In this document: positions 22,040-34,309 of the stretch, piece after piece | How the letters are laid out: every line of letters begins with the position of its first letter | Numbering within the stretch: the first letter of the stretch is position 1 | DNA from: Albula goreensis | Lineage: Eukaryota > Chordata > Actinopteri > Albuliformes > Albulidae | Direction: 5' to 3' | Assembly: GCA_022829145.1 (NCBI GenBank) | Contig: CM040746.1 | Span: forward strand, 9,876,684 to 9,940,683 | DNA length: 64,000 nucleotides | Translations under genes and position numbers: made by a program | Notes under the pieces: generated by a model | Told to the model about the DNA's origin: nothing | Database searches by the model: none | Seen by the model: the letters and a program-made list of their open reading frames with translations, nothing else

Positions 22040-24225
22040 TGTACTCAGGTGGAGACAATTACCAGCATGTTCTGATATTGTCCATTTGATGAAACAGGAT
22101 GCGTTGACACTTTAACATCTGTTCAAAGACCCTGCACGGTCAAATGCACAGACATTAAAGCAATCCATGGCTCTCATGGGCATACAGGAGTCTGTTACGC
22201 AGACATAGCATATCTCTGAAGAGTGGGTGTGAGGTGGCATGGAGGGCGTTTTTTATGTTTGTTTCCGCTTTTTTCAATGTCACAGTGAAAAGTTTTTGGG
22301 AATGACAGCTGCGCTGCGTCAGGGCCTGAGGCATCGCCCGAATAAACGGCATCTGTGACGTTTTCCCGCCTCCTTTGTTGTGGCATTTTCAAAGCATCTA
22401 CCCAGCACCTCCGTCATGCTGGCCCTGTATTTGTTGTCATGGTGACATGACAGATACAACTAACCCCGTCAAGGTTTTGGAATGGGGGAAGGACTGTTCA
22501 GTTTTTATTCAGTGCTTACACATAAGGACAGAGGAATGGGGGGTGGGGGGTGTTCAATAGGGACTTTAGAGGGGTTTCCAGTTTTTTTGGAAATAGTAAA
22601 TCAGGCATCAGCATCCATGTGGCAAAGCTTTGAGGACACTGGGAAAAATAGAAACAGAGGGCCCGTGGGTCTGTCGGTTTTTGTGGTTTCCCTTCAATCA
22701 GCAGGCGATTTAGGCCTTGAAAAACAAGGTGTGTGAACATTAGCCAGTCAATGACTAAAATTAACACTCAAGTGCTGAAACACTCCAGAAACCAGCTCTG
22801 ACATGGATCATCTAAGCTCCAGAGTCAAGAGTTCCAGTTACTTCAAAGAGCCTTTCATAGAAAGTGAAGAATCCTCATCCAGATTCTCAAGTGTGTGTCC
22901 TTTTAACCCATTTTGTTTTGTCTGCTGTATGTCATGCCTTATTTCTGTACAAGCACTGTAAGTAATGTCTTCAAATACTGAGGGTAGGGAACAAAGCCTA
23001 AACTGTCTAGCTAATACATTATGGTTCACAGTAGGCCATAACCATGCAAAATATGGCTAGCTAGTCTTTCACCAACAATTATGGCACATTTCTTTTCTCC
23101 AGCTTGTCCACTGCTGCTAATCTAAAATGGGTCACCACTTCAAACGGAGAAGATGTCACAGGTGATACCTAAGTACAAAAGCTTCTATAGGCAGTTCTAG
23201 AGGGTTTCATTCAAAAGAGGAAAGAATACATTGAACTTTGCTTTGTGAACACCCAATTTCCAGCTCAGACTGACAAAGCAATTGTATTTTTGTATGAAAA
23301 TCTTTGATAATGCACATTTACAACCAGGAGTAGAGTTTTATGTGGGGAGTTAGGGTTACAAATAGGGTTTGGGTTATATTATTATGACTATATTACACAT
23401 ATAATTATGTATTATATTTATAATTATATTATATTAGCTTGACATGAGGACACCTGATTACGTGTGTAAAGAATATGAAATTCATACTCGACTACTATTA
23501 ATATCCTACAGTGGGAGTGATTTGCCTCCTCTAAGTGCTTCATATACCTGGTTACTGAGGTTGTCCTATGACAGACCATCAGCTCCCTAATGCTTTTACC
23601 CAAAAGCTAAACTTAATCAAATTTTTCATTAATCTTGACTTTTGGACAGCAGCCTATTTCCCTGTGTATTTTCCTTGTGATATTATTTTTGGTTTTTTAT
23701 TCTTTTTTACTGAACCACATTTACAGTTTATTACGTCCTGATCAAAAACAGTTCGGGGCAACGTCAGATTTTCCCACAGGATGCTGTTTGTTAATGTTAT
23801 TTGTTTCCATTTTGATTGGGCGCCATAATCTGTGAGAGAACAATGTGTTTTTTCCTGGGGAAATGAAATGATCTGAAGTGGTATTGATTGTGGATGGGGA
23901 GATGGAAAGGGATGCCCAAATGCTTAAATACGAGCCCGTAAAAACTTTAACCACATTTCCACTCCGCAACGCTCATGGAGAAAACCCAAAATGATCGCTT
24001 GTCATGAAACTCTGTGGGCTTGTCAGAAATCATCCGTTGATCTGATCTACAAGGTCTGACACATATCTGATGTTTTGGGACCAGTCAGCCCTTTGCTGCA
24101 GCCATTACGGTCATCAGGACGGTTTTGTATTAATGCCTACATGAACATTGCACCATTGGATCATTATGTAAAAGGACTGCCAAGCTTTTTCCATGCTTTC
24201 ATCTGGAGAACCCAATCACATTTTT
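22040..24225. other. Mostly featureless
   Basis: Unique sequence. A very AT-rich patch (23380-23450) is built from TATA/ATTA words. No supported gene or repeat. Confidence 0.42.
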
Positions 24226-24380
24226 AAAATGGAAAACAAAGTGTAAACAAACGCCTGAGAAGAAAGAGCATCTGATCATTGCTTGGCCTTTGCTCTGTGA
24301 AAGGTCTTCCCTCCTCTCTCTCTAATGAGGATTAATTTAACCAAAAGGAGAGCCAGGGAACGTGTTTGAGGATTAAACAT
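24225..24380. promoter_or_regulatory. CNE-like segment
   Basis: GGAAAACAAAGTGTAAACAA then ACGCC gives a SOX/TCF-like ACAAAG and a forkhead-like GTAAACA side by side. GGATTAATTTAACC follows about 80 bases later. Confidence 0.33.
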
Positions 24381-25488
24381 ACATGTGACGACATCTAAAT
24401 GCCATTAAGAGGCTGAGTTACAAAAGAAATACATTAAAGACGATAAGCTTAATACATTCTTTACGTGCATGTCCAAAAAAAGACGACACTCACCGGATTG
24501 ACCTTCACCAGGCTGACACTCACAGACAGTTCCAACTTCTGGGAGTGTACTTTGCTTCGTTAATTTTGCAGGAAACTTGCGGCATGCAGTAATGAAATAA
24601 GGGACTAAAACACAACATGGGGATTTCACGTTTAATGAAGTACTCTTAAACGAGACTGTCGGCATTGTAGCTGTAGCACGTTATCAGTCAGGCCCAAGGA
24701 AATTCCTGACTTTTTTTGTAACCAATAGCTAAGGGAATATTATTGTTTATTGTGTGATTGTGTTTTGCAAATGTAATCACAACAACTTATTTTTGAAGTT
24801 AATTAATTAAAAGGGCAAGGCCAGCACTGTTAAATGCCGCTCTCAAGTAAAAATGTTATGCTGGTATTTCTCTTTTTTTGAGGCCCCAAAGCCTTTGTCA
24901 AACACCTTAGGGTGTTTCTAAGATTTCAAATGCCAAACTATTGTCTTTTGTCTTCCCTCATGTTAAACTGTATGCTATGCAGATGCGTTATATCCACCAG
25001 TGTGAAATGAATGAATAAATGGATGGGCGTTGCTAGATAATTTTGTTGATATACTCAGTGCGTCCATGTGTCCCTATGTTGATACTTCCCTTTGATGGCT
25101 TCATAATATTGATTTGTGCTGACCAATTATTTCTGATGAGTCCTTGATGCTATAATTGGTCACTAGCTGGTGTTGTTTATCAAATGATATCTGAGATAAA
25201 CTGTGAGATTTAGTGCCCACAGTGACAGCTTCAGGATGTGGATCGAACAATTGGTCACATGACTCTGAAATCACACGGTCATGAATTTCAACAGGCCTTA
25301 AATGCCATAAAATAAATGTTCAACATATGATGTCAGTGGTGCTCCAATTTATTATTAGCTTTATATAAACAGTATATGTGCACACTTACCTTGTTTCACT
25401 TGGTAAACAATAGATCTTTTGAAATATGTTCTAGACTGTGATTGTGCATTTGTGGTAATGTGGCTAGCGGCTAAATGTTACCTGCCCT

Positions 25489-25506
25489 GATGATGATGAT
25501 GATGAT
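25489..25506. repeat. (GAT)6 microsatellite
   Basis: Six uninterrupted GAT units. Confidence 0.85.
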
Positions 25507-25529
25507 CGTTCTTTAATTGTTGTTTTGGT

Positions 25530-25625
25530 TGTGATTTCAGACCATAAACCTGTCAGCCGACTCTGATTAAATGAGCTATTGATCCAGGAGAAAATTACCT
25601 GAGGTCAAGGGGCCGAAGTGGGTAT
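25530..25625. promoter_or_regulatory. CNE-like segment with nuclear-receptor-like half site
   Basis: CTGATTAAATGAGCTATTGA then TCCAGGAGAAAATTACCTGA and GGTCAAGGGGCCG carries homeodomain-like cores, an ATTACCTGA box and an AGGTCA nuclear-receptor half site. Confidence 0.3.
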
Positions 25626-25654
25626 CCTTCAGGCAGGTGACCTGCTCATGTACC

Positions 25655-25680
25655 CACACACACACACACACACACACACA
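25655..25680. repeat. (CA)13 microsatellite
   Basis: Uninterrupted CA run followed by CA-rich imperfect text. Confidence 0.96.
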
Positions 25681-25689
25681 TCACACTCA

Positions 25690-27330
25690 ACACCATCACC
25701 ACAGTCATACCAATGAACTCACATTGCTCTAAATATTTCATTAAAATGTGTATGTGTTATTATTATCATTACATGAATTCAATGAAGAAATGAAAGGAGA
25801 TATTAGTCTGACAACTAAGGCACAGCCTTAGGGTTTTTTTTCTTTTATAATTATAAATAATCATCATAGAGGGAGAGGGAAAAATGTATCCACTATCACA
25901 TCTCCCTTTCAAATGACAAAATTCATCTAGTTTTTTATTTGGTCCAATAACCCCATTGGCCTTATCAGACATTTCAAAGTAAAGTTGTGATGGGAAATAA
26001 ATTAGCTATAATGCCAGTGTTTAAAGTGTATTTCACAACATGGGTGGGAGAACTTTTATTTTGACAGAAATGTGCTTTATTCTGAGGTATTAAATGAAAG
26101 CGTTTTGTGAACGTGCTGTTGTTGCTGCTTTGTTCTTTGCCTCTGCTTAAACAAGTTCTGAATCCTCAAAATGTCTGCACAGATACTGTCATGGAACAAC
26201 TAGTAATCATGCTTCTATCACATAGAAGCAATAACACACACAACCAAACAGTCATCACTAATTTTCTCTTCACTTCACCATATTATACTATTGCCCAGGA
26301 AAATTTCACAGGATGGATAAATATATCACTCAGCAATGCTTGTCGTATGAATGCCCGTCTGTCTCCAAAGTACTGCATAATTAAAAGTTATAAAAGTGAT
26401 CCTTGCAAGCAATAAATACTGGAGAAGAACAGGAGGGCCATGGTATTGTTCTCATCCCTCAATGCCTCTGAAATGATTGCTATGTAATCAGTACAGATAA
26501 TGCCTGAGGAAGGGAACATTCAATCTCTCCAGTGTGTTTTTTTTTCCTGTTCATTTTTGTCCCTAACTTTCAGAAACTGCTTTACTTTAGATTACATCAC
26601 AAGAAAAGCCCTTGCTAAATTAATTTGAAATTTCTTCTATGACTTCATCTCATTTAATCTGCCTACAAAGCCCAGAATCCTTTGTTTTCCCAGACTTTCT
26701 TGGTCTTCAGTGAACAATTATGAATTGCATTCTGGGATAGAGAGGAGAAACTATGTTGGAGTTGATGACTGAAGCATATATCAACAAAATACTGTTAAAA
26801 TTATTCCAGATTTCTCCTCTGTGTAAATGTTTACGCATGCATTTTGAAACGAATAAGCCGATGTTGACATAATATAACACATGCAATTTAAATGAGTATA
26901 AATGGAAGAGAAGATAGGATTAAAGCCTCATGGACGTGCCAATGGTCACAAACATACAGCTTCATCTCAGATGGTGTTTATGAGGGAGAATGACATTGTT
27001 GAGACTCACTCACTCACTTAGATATGAAATCAAGGTCCAAGATCAAACCTGTCATCCGTTCTCCTGAAAACCTAGGATTACATAAAAGATTCTATTAGGC
27101 TAAACCACAATGGGATGTGGCTTCGTACATAAATAAACCACGAAGGATGGTGATGTCATGTGGCCCAAGACTTAGTCTAGTAATACGATAGTTGTGGAAA
27201 CTATAAACACCTTCTGAGCCAATCAGAACCATGCATAAACCGCAAGAGGCACAATATATGAAGCCAAGCTGGTGTGTGCATGTAATTATCTCATAGGTCA
27301 GTTCTGTATCTCTTAAATCAGGTATGTTGA
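25690..27330. other. Featureless AT-rich stretch
   Basis: The 102-codon frame at 26107-26415 starts with hydrophobic residues like a signal peptide and contains several cysteines and possible N-glycosylation sites, but it matches no family I know and has no neighbouring exon signals. I treat it as chance. Confidence 0.4.
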
Positions 27331-27334
27331 TCAT

Positions 27335-27425
27335 GTTTCGGTACATCTTTGGCAGACCGCTGATGGCAAGAACAGGCCTTTCAGCCCATCTAGACTCATC
27401 ATTTACAAGCAGACGAGAGAGCATC
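27335..27425 (-). repeat. LINE-tail-like dispersed repeat, copy 3
   Basis: GCAAGAACAGGCCTTTCAGC followed by CCATCTAGACTCATC is the reverse complement of the GATGGGCTGAAAGGCCTGTT phrase shared with copies 1 and 2. It is a reversed fragment without recognisable coding sequence. Confidence 0.5.
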
Positions 27426-27604
27426 TAGAGCCATGTGCAGCCTGGATAAACAGACAGGCAGATAAACAGACAGAAAGATCAGACAGACAGCTTAGATAAA
27501 TAGATAATGACACAAGCAGACCATTCTACAATCATCAAGAATACATATCAAGCCTGAACTAGACATATGGAAAGACAGATAGATAAATATTGATGCAGGC
27601 AGGC

Positions 27605-27661
27605 AGTTAGACAGACAGACATACAGTACATACATAATTACATACAGACAGACAGACAGAT

Positions 27662-27699
<38 letters not shown>

Positions 27700-27721
27700 C
27701 AGATAGATAGATAGATAGATG
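27605..27721. repeat. (GACA)n-(GATA)n microsatellite
   Basis: A GACA run (about 27645-27660) passes into about 15 GATA units with one GACA interruption near 27700. Looser GACAG/GATAA text extends upstream to about 27440. GATA/GACA arrays are common in vertebrates and are sometimes enriched on sex chromosomes, which cannot be judged here. Confidence 0.95.
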
Positions 27722-28350
27722 AGTTTTCTAACATACCTAATCAATATGTCCTGGTCCAGAAGAGCTGGGCTTCACCCCTCCTTATGGTTGCTGGCTCTGT
27801 TCAAATGGATGCTGCTCTCTTAATCTGACTCCATTAAGCTGGTAATGACAGTCATTAAGAACTCAGGTAAAAAACCGACCTGACGGTACGGAACTGCTGG
27901 ACTTCGCTTCTCTGCTGTAGCCGAGGCCCAAGACTTCATGCTGCAGTAATCTTCTTAGGCCAGACACTGGGAGAAAAGATCCAATACAAAGAAATAGTTT
28001 TATGTCTGGGTTCAGAATTTGGAGCGTACGTGCTCCAAGCATGTCTGGTATTAATTTTGTTCTTTCATACAAATTAATTCTGGGATGGGAGCATTTCTCC
28101 AATGCATTAACTCTAACCTCCAGAAACCACTGTGCTACTGTACATGGGGTGGAGACATCTGGACATAGGAAATGACCATGTGCAATACAAAGGGAATCAG
28201 GAATCATCAGAAATTATTTGTACATTTTCACATTTTGTTCAAGACTCCCCTGGATATTGACCATTCCAAACCAATGTACTCTCTCATGAAATTGTTCATA
28301 AAGTTTGAGGCCTGTGGGGTGGCAATATTTCCCTGAGATTCAGTGCAGGT

Positions 28351-28415
28351 CACCAATCAAAATGAGCAATAAAATAAACAATTAACGAAATTAACCAATC
28401 AAAATAAACAATGGT
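28351..28415. repeat. Two direct copies of CCAATCAAAAT block
   Basis: CACCAATCAAAATGAGCAAT and AACCAATCAAAATAAACAAT lie about 42 bases apart in the same orientation, joined by AT-rich sequence. Both contain a CCAAT box. Confidence 0.6.
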
Positions 28416-28964
28416 GTATACAGCCAGCCCCATATTTCCTGACCCCAGAAGATTAGTTTATTTGAATTTAGAATTTAGCTGAGGGGAGGGCTTGCAATAT
28501 GTGACTGATGATACTTTTATGGTAGTGGGCGGGTGTTAAACACAAACACAACATATAAATGTACCTAATCCTCTTCTGAGCAGTGGAATACATAACTTCA
28601 CCGTCACATTCACCACACTTTCACAGATGCAATCAAAAAAGCCCCTTCATTTTACACTTCGCTGAAAATATGGGACATTTGACCCTTTTATCCAAAAACA
28701 TTGGCACACCTGGCAAGGGGTTTAAATATAGGACTCTCCTGGCAAAAGAGGGACATTAGTCACCATATCAATTTGCATGTCTTTTAGTACCTCAGAGCTC
28801 AAAAAGCAATACATATGCTGTTGAGATACATGAATGAACTTTGATGTTACTGCTAAAAAAACCTCTTCCTTGTCAAAGGAGGTACGCTTTTAAAAGCCTA
28901 TATCAAAGGTACATGTTACCACTTGAAGTAGACAATACCCAAAGTGAAGCAAATTCAATGTAGA

Positions 28965-29115
28965 CCTTTTTCTAAATCATATTCTGTGTTGGCAGAGCTG
29001 TTCTGCTGCATGCGCTCTGTACATTAATGACATTTTTATTCATGCAGTTTCATTAAATATGTAATATTTTTAAAAGTTTGGTCTGGTCGTAATGAATAAT
29101 TCAGTACGGAGTTCT
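28965..29115. promoter_or_regulatory. CNE-like AT-rich segment
   Basis: TACATTAATGACATTTTTAT, CATGCAGTTTCATTAAATAT and CGTAATGAATAATTCAG give a dense set of TAAT cores without simple-repeat character. Confidence 0.3.
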
Positions 29116-29446
29116 CCGTTATGCCTTTGATAAAAAGTACACCATGTATTTACCTTGCAGCAGTGACCGGCTGTGGAAGCATGTATTCACTGCTTCATGC
29201 TGCTCCACCATATTCTGCTACAGTAGCATGCTGTATAATATCTGTATTACACCAAAGGCTAAAAAGGGCTCCTTAGTCCAGAGACGACTAAATCTTTATA
29301 TTTCTGGATTGGTAACATTAATATTAAACAAAGTGAAACATGCTTTGAAAGTCGTTGTGATCAATTTCATGTATGGGACATTTCTTTCTGTATTTATGAA
29401 TGCCCCTCTGTAAGTATGTGTATATATAAGTATGCATGCATGTAAG

Positions 29447-29497
<51 letters not shown>

Positions 29498-29498
29498 T
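29447..29498. repeat. (GT)n-(GA)n compound microsatellite
   Basis: A GT run of about 20 units changes to a short GA run. GT-rich imperfect text continues to about 29575, and a short (AT)n lies at about 29626-29638. Confidence 0.93.
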
Positions 29499-29754
29499 GT
29501 GAGTGCAAACATGTGTTACTGTGTGTCTGTGCATTTCTTTGTGTGTGAGAATGTGTGAATGTATGTATGTGTGTATTCATTTATGCATCCACATAAATAC
29601 GTAAATATATAGATGTGTGGATGCATATATATATATATACATATCTATGTACAGTATATTCATCGATTTATAAAAAACACCAAGGAGGTGTTTTTGGAAA
29701 AGGATGCATTGAAAGGAATGCCTCATTCCTTTTTTGGAAACAAAGTCCACCGTG

Positions 29755-29945
29755 TATACTCAGTAGATTAATATGCATCTCATCGGTTAAATACCTGAGC
29801 CTTACTAATTCACTGCGAGCCCTCGGAGACATCTCTTCATTAAAATTTTTAATGTTTCTATTTAGTCAAATTAAAAGGCGAGAATGGGCTGGATATCTTA
29901 CAGTGCCATCTCCCATTAGCTTTAAATCATAAACCTCTTTGATCC
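29755..29945. promoter_or_regulatory. CNE-like segment
   Basis: AGATTAATATGCATCTCATC (POU/homeodomain-like), TAAAATTTTTAATG and TTAGCTTTAAATCATAAACC lie in unique sequence with conserved-looking texture. No coding signal. Confidence 0.33.
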
Positions 29946-29949
29946 AGGA

Positions 29950-31660
29950 ATAGGGATTCTGAGTGTTCATTTAGGAATGATGTCTGCTCTGTGTTAAATG
30001 TTCTGGAAAAGGCTGATTCCACGTCCCATGTCTGTCTTCATGTTAGCCACCTTCTCTGGATACCGTGGGTCACTTTCTCTGTCAGTGAGGAGTGAGTGAG
30101 GGAAAAAATAATAAATAAATAATAATATGAAGTGTATTGTAAGCTGTAAACCATAGCAGCGTGTTTTGGGGCTTAGTATGAGGACCAAGGACACAGTTTA
30201 CAGGCCTTTTCCACCTCCTGATTTTACCCAAAGAAATACACCTGAGACGGAAGCTGAGAGTGATGTCACATGATTTCACTGAGCTATTTGGAAAGGTAAA
30301 ATCCCCTCATTTGCTTGGTCCCTCGGTAAACTGTATAGCTGGCATAAAATCATCTGTATTTCAATGCAAGAACTTATGCTGGGGTATGTGAGGAAAACAA
30401 GTGGAAGTTATGAGTCCTCCTTTTACAGTCCAGTTACTCAAACATTCAGTGAGTTTTTGCACTTTTTCATTTTGCAATACCATGGATGTGATATCTAGCT
30501 GAAAACCATCAGGACGAGTCAAGCAGACCTTAAAAAGTTTGGCATTTTAGCCCATTCTACTTGAGGCCCAGTCCCTTGGCTGAATTTCAAAGTGCTGAAT
30601 TTTCAGTACCTCTGAAATGATTTCCGGTTTACATGAAGACAGCACTTCTTTCCTCTCAAATATATTTTCATAGAATGGTGGATGGGGCCTTTGAAAGTCT
30701 GGAGCGTTTCATAATTTCCAAAAAAAGAATAAATAGTTTTATTTTTACACAGCATTTTGAGTCAAATGAAGGTTTACACGATTAGCCCTGGTTTCAATTG
30801 CTTTGGCTTTTCAGTTCTGTGGTGCCTGAAATGAGAGAAGCACGATCCGTTTTGCTGTAATTAAACAAGCATTAATCCAGCACACTGTCTAACCCACAGC
30901 TAACTTCTCACACAACTTTTTAAAAGCGAATCACAGAAAGTAGTCCTCTAATTATAGTTTTCAGAAGAAGTAGAATAAGAAGAAAATATCTAAAAACATT
31001 CTATGCACTGAAAAAGAACAGCACCAATGACATCAACAGTTCCTCCTATATAGTGAATATGGTTGTGATATGATAAAAATATGATGGCATTAAAATAACT
31101 CAATAAGCGGTTATCCAGCTTTCTCTCACAGTGCATGGTACAATACATAGAATGAACTGAGAGGACATGACAGAGGAATTAAGTAGTCTGAGCTCAAACA
31201 TGCTACTGTGAATGCTAATGACTGCAGTACTGTGTGCAAGTGAATGTGAGAATGCAAGAGTGCAAGTTAAAAGTATTACAGTCAAGTGAGAGGAAAAGAT
31301 GCTACTTTTTAGATTTCCTGTTCTCATAGTAAAAGACTATATGTCACAGATTGGTAGAACGAACAGCGGGTCTACATTAGCCCCTGTAAAACAGCACCAT
31401 CACTATTACAATCATCAGTCCTGCTCATATGATTGGCTGGAGACAGGAAAGCTCCACCCATCTTGGGTTTCATGATGACTTACTTCCTTTCCTTACAGAG
31501 TTTGATTGACATACATCATAATGTAAGTCAGATAAACTTTAGAGTAGGATAGTGAGAAATGTAGACTGCCACACTTGCCCCTGATAAAGTTCGGGGATGG
31601 AAAGGATGGAAACAAGCTAGCAGCTGAGTCTGTAATGATAACCATATGGCCATTAGATAT
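29950..31660. other. Featureless AT-rich stretch
   Basis: Unique sequence with no recognised repeat or gene. TAATTAAACAAGCATTAATC near 30857 is a small TAAT-rich patch. Confidence 0.42.
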
Positions 31661-31664
31661 CCAC

Positions 31665-31715
31665 ATTTGCTTATTTAGCAGAGAGTTGTATCCAGAACAG
31701 CTTACACTTGTGGTG
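31665..31715 (-). mobile_element. SINE tail fragment
   Basis: CATTTGCTTATTTAGCAGAG followed by AGTTGTATCCAGAACAGCTT and ACA matches the reversed fish SINE tail (ATTTAGCAGACGCTCTTATC then CAGAGCGACTTACA). No body or head is recognisable downstream, so it is a decayed fragment. Confidence 0.5.
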
Positions 31716-32511
31716 GGAGAAACAGCATTCATGACACCAAAATGGGATGAGCTACCATATGTTACCAGCAACTCACTAATGTTAGCCAATCGTTGTGCTT
31801 TGTACTGAACAGAACCTTTCGACTGGTCTGAAGATGTCAGTGATTGAGGTTGTGCTGAAGGATGTAGAACCAGTGCTGTGAGTTCAGTGTTTTACCCATC
31901 ATGCTCCAGCAAATGACTCTCAATCACAAGGCTGGCAAAGAAGGCCAGCATTTTAAACTACACTGGCCATGACCAATGGGCGAGTTTGGAAATGGTTCTT
32001 AGACATCTCCTCTTCCCCTTGCCTAAACAGGACGTTACACTTACTATGATGAATAAATAGAGGGCGACTCTTACTGGCAAAGACTCCGAGATTACACTTG
32101 CCCACAGTCAAAAGAACAACCAATGAAAATCCATCTTTTTATAACCAGCGCACAGGCACTATGCATGTTGAAAAGGCTCTTGGCAAACACGTGGACCAGA
32201 GCCCTGTAATGTTGGTGGCATCCCCGAAGAGGTTATCAAAGTGTTGATCTTACCTCTGGCTCCTACAATCTACAGTACTGCAGCTTTGGTTCCGTGTACC
32301 ATGGCAGCGTTTCCACATGAATGCGCAAATCCAAGGGCCAGGGGCTAGTGAGGTGACCGGGTGCCCAGATTCGAATCCACCGATAGCACGCAACAACAAA
32401 GCGAAAGCTAATAGAGTTAAAATGAGACAGAGCTAGGCCCCAGGCCTCAGACCCAAACCCCTGCTGTGTGTAATGGGATATGAAGCCAAGGTGCATAGGT
32501 GACCCAGAAAA

Positions 32512-32660
32512 CACTTAGCGGCCCTAATGAGGAGCCTTTCGGTCCTCACTGATTTAATGAGCCCCTTTCTCCTCTCTTCTCCTTTCCCTCGCTCAATTTG
32601 TCAGCTCCTTTTATCTTAATGCGGTCCTAACTTCCTACTGCGATTTTAATATTTGCACAT
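32512..32660. promoter_or_regulatory. CNE-like segment
   Basis: GCGGCCCTAATGAGGAGCCT, ACTGATTTAATGAGCCCC and TTATCTTAATGCGGTCC place repeated TAATG(A/C) cores in unique sequence. Confidence 0.33.
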
Positions 32661-33779
32661 AAGCCAATGACATTTTTTGGTAAGTAAGTTCCTTGTTGAA
32701 ATAACCACTTTATTTAGAACATGGCAATGAGAAATGATGATAAATGTGTTTCTTTCTTGTTGTGGAAAATGTGTTGTGTAAGGAATGTGCTCTGCTAGTA
32801 AAGTTATCGTTATTAGTAATGTTACGGTCAGTGAACTATTGCCGCACTTGCTTTGCTTTGCTGTGTAGTTGTTTTGATATTTCCCACACAATATGATTCC
32901 CAACATCAAGAGACCTAATTAAAAAACACATTATGACATTGTGATAAATGTGTTTTTCATAGTAAATGAACTTCTTGGTTTATTTTATTTTTAATGCACT
33001 GCTTCACATTTACATTCTTTTCCTCTGATGTAAACAACAGATGATATCCCATTCATGCATGGCAATAATTCTGCTTGTTCATAGCTATAGGCAAAATGAT
33101 CCCAACCGTTGATTAATGTGTTGATTAACACATTCATTAATTGGCTGTGATCTTAAATGGTTGATAACAACTGTTGGACTAATTGCCATTTGCATGTATC
33201 TACAGGAATAACAATGAAACAGGTGATTGTTGAACCAAAAATGGGAGGAGCTACCACATATCAGTGACTCAATCATTTTGACCCATAACTGTATTGGGTC
33301 GGTCCAACCAGCCATCACTGGATGAAACCAGAAACCTGATGTAATGTCATGAGACTTCATAAGCCACAAGACTGGATTCTAATTCCTAAACTTATTTATT
33401 GAATTCTGTTGGCATCCTTAATTACCGCTGTACGAAACACGATTTTTAATTCATAAATGTGAACATTCTCTCCAGCAGTTCCCCAACAAAGGTTTTTTGT
33501 TGTTGTTGTTGGTATTCAAGCTCTGGCTTTGCTTCTTGTTTACTTTATAAGCCATTTTAAGAATTGAGGAATAAATTATTGAGGCCAATTACTAATGTTG
33601 TTATTATGTGTGCTCACCTTTCCTCTGCACTCTGCCTCTGCCCCCCCAGGCAATGCACATGGCCTTTACTTCTGTGCTTTTGGAGAGAAAATAATAAAGG
33701 AAAACCCAGGTGCATTAATTGGGTACCTGAATATATTTAAATAAAACTGTTAACATCAGAATTTGTACGATGTGTTTTG

Positions 33780-33950
33780 TGGCAAAGAGGGGGGCTTCGT
33801 GATTAGGGGCTGCAGGTTCAGATCCCAGCTGGGGCAAAGTTATGACAATTAGAGTGGCTGTTGTGTCATTAAGGAAGGCGTAACTTCCTTTCCATCTGCA
33901 TAAATGGGGAAAGACATCTGCTAGACATGCAAGACTACATTTAGTTAAGT
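33780..33950 (+). mobile_element. tRNA-derived SINE relic
   Basis: A polymerase III B-box-like motif (GGTTCAGATCC, 33815-33825) sits in a tRNA-like head that reads as a diverged TGCAGGTTCAGATCCCAGC block. It is followed by a body with CATCTGCATAAATGGG and by the tail segment CATCTGCTAGACATGCAAG, a diverged form of the fish SINE tail in which the canonical text is GTCTGCTAAATGC. The order head, body, tail fits the plus orientation. The copy abuts the LINE fragment on its right, so one element probably inserted into or beside the other. Fish SINEs of this kind borrow LINE machinery; this copy is too diverged to be mobile. Confidence 0.7.
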
Positions 33951-33964
33951 TGAATGTCAAGGTA

Positions 33965-34305
33965 GACATATGGATGCTGTTTAGGTCTTCTTGTATTACC
34001 TTAGTTGATTCTATACTGTTTGCTATTTTGTGTCATCTGCAAATTTTACTATTTTACTACTAACCCCTGCATCAAGATCATTTATGTAGATAAGGAAAAG
34101 CAAAGGCCCCAACACCGATCCCCTGCGGGACTCCACTTCTCACAGGACCCTGTTCTGAAACAATTCCTCCAACAGTTACACTCTGCTTTCTACCAGCCAG
34201 CCAACTTGAACCCACTCTGTGATAGCTCCTGATATTCCTGCAGATTTCATTTTCTATTAAGTGTGTTAATGGTGTCAACAGCGTTGGCTTAAGTATACCA
34301 TAAAA
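33965..34305 (-). mobile_element. Broken LINE reverse-transcriptase fragment (CR1/L2-like)
   Basis: Read on the minus strand, this stretch carries the core of a non-LTR retrotransposon reverse transcriptase in order. A degraded KAF-DTV-type segment (reading ANAVDTINTL) lies near 34275-34305, the SGVPQG motif is at 34120-34137, YIND at 34077-34088, and the catalytic FADD motif at 34032-34043, followed by a DTK-type continuation. The frame changes between SGVPQG and YIND, consistent with one extra base in the CCCC run near 34118-34122, and further frame changes lie upstream. The protein is therefore dead. Only the central part of the RT domain is present: no endonuclease domain is visible, and the fragment stops at about 33965, where SINE-like sequence begins. 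Motif order and spacing fit the CR1/L2/Rex group, but the exact family is uncertain. The element would have copied its RNA into DNA at a nicked target site when intact. Confidence 0.86.
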
Positions 34306-34309
34306 CCAT

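Noticed and set aside
26107..26415. 102-codon frame that looks like a small secreted protein
   Set aside because: A signal-like start and possible glycosylation sites are visible, but there is no family match, no promoter or exon signals, and an AT-rich background that yields such frames by chance.
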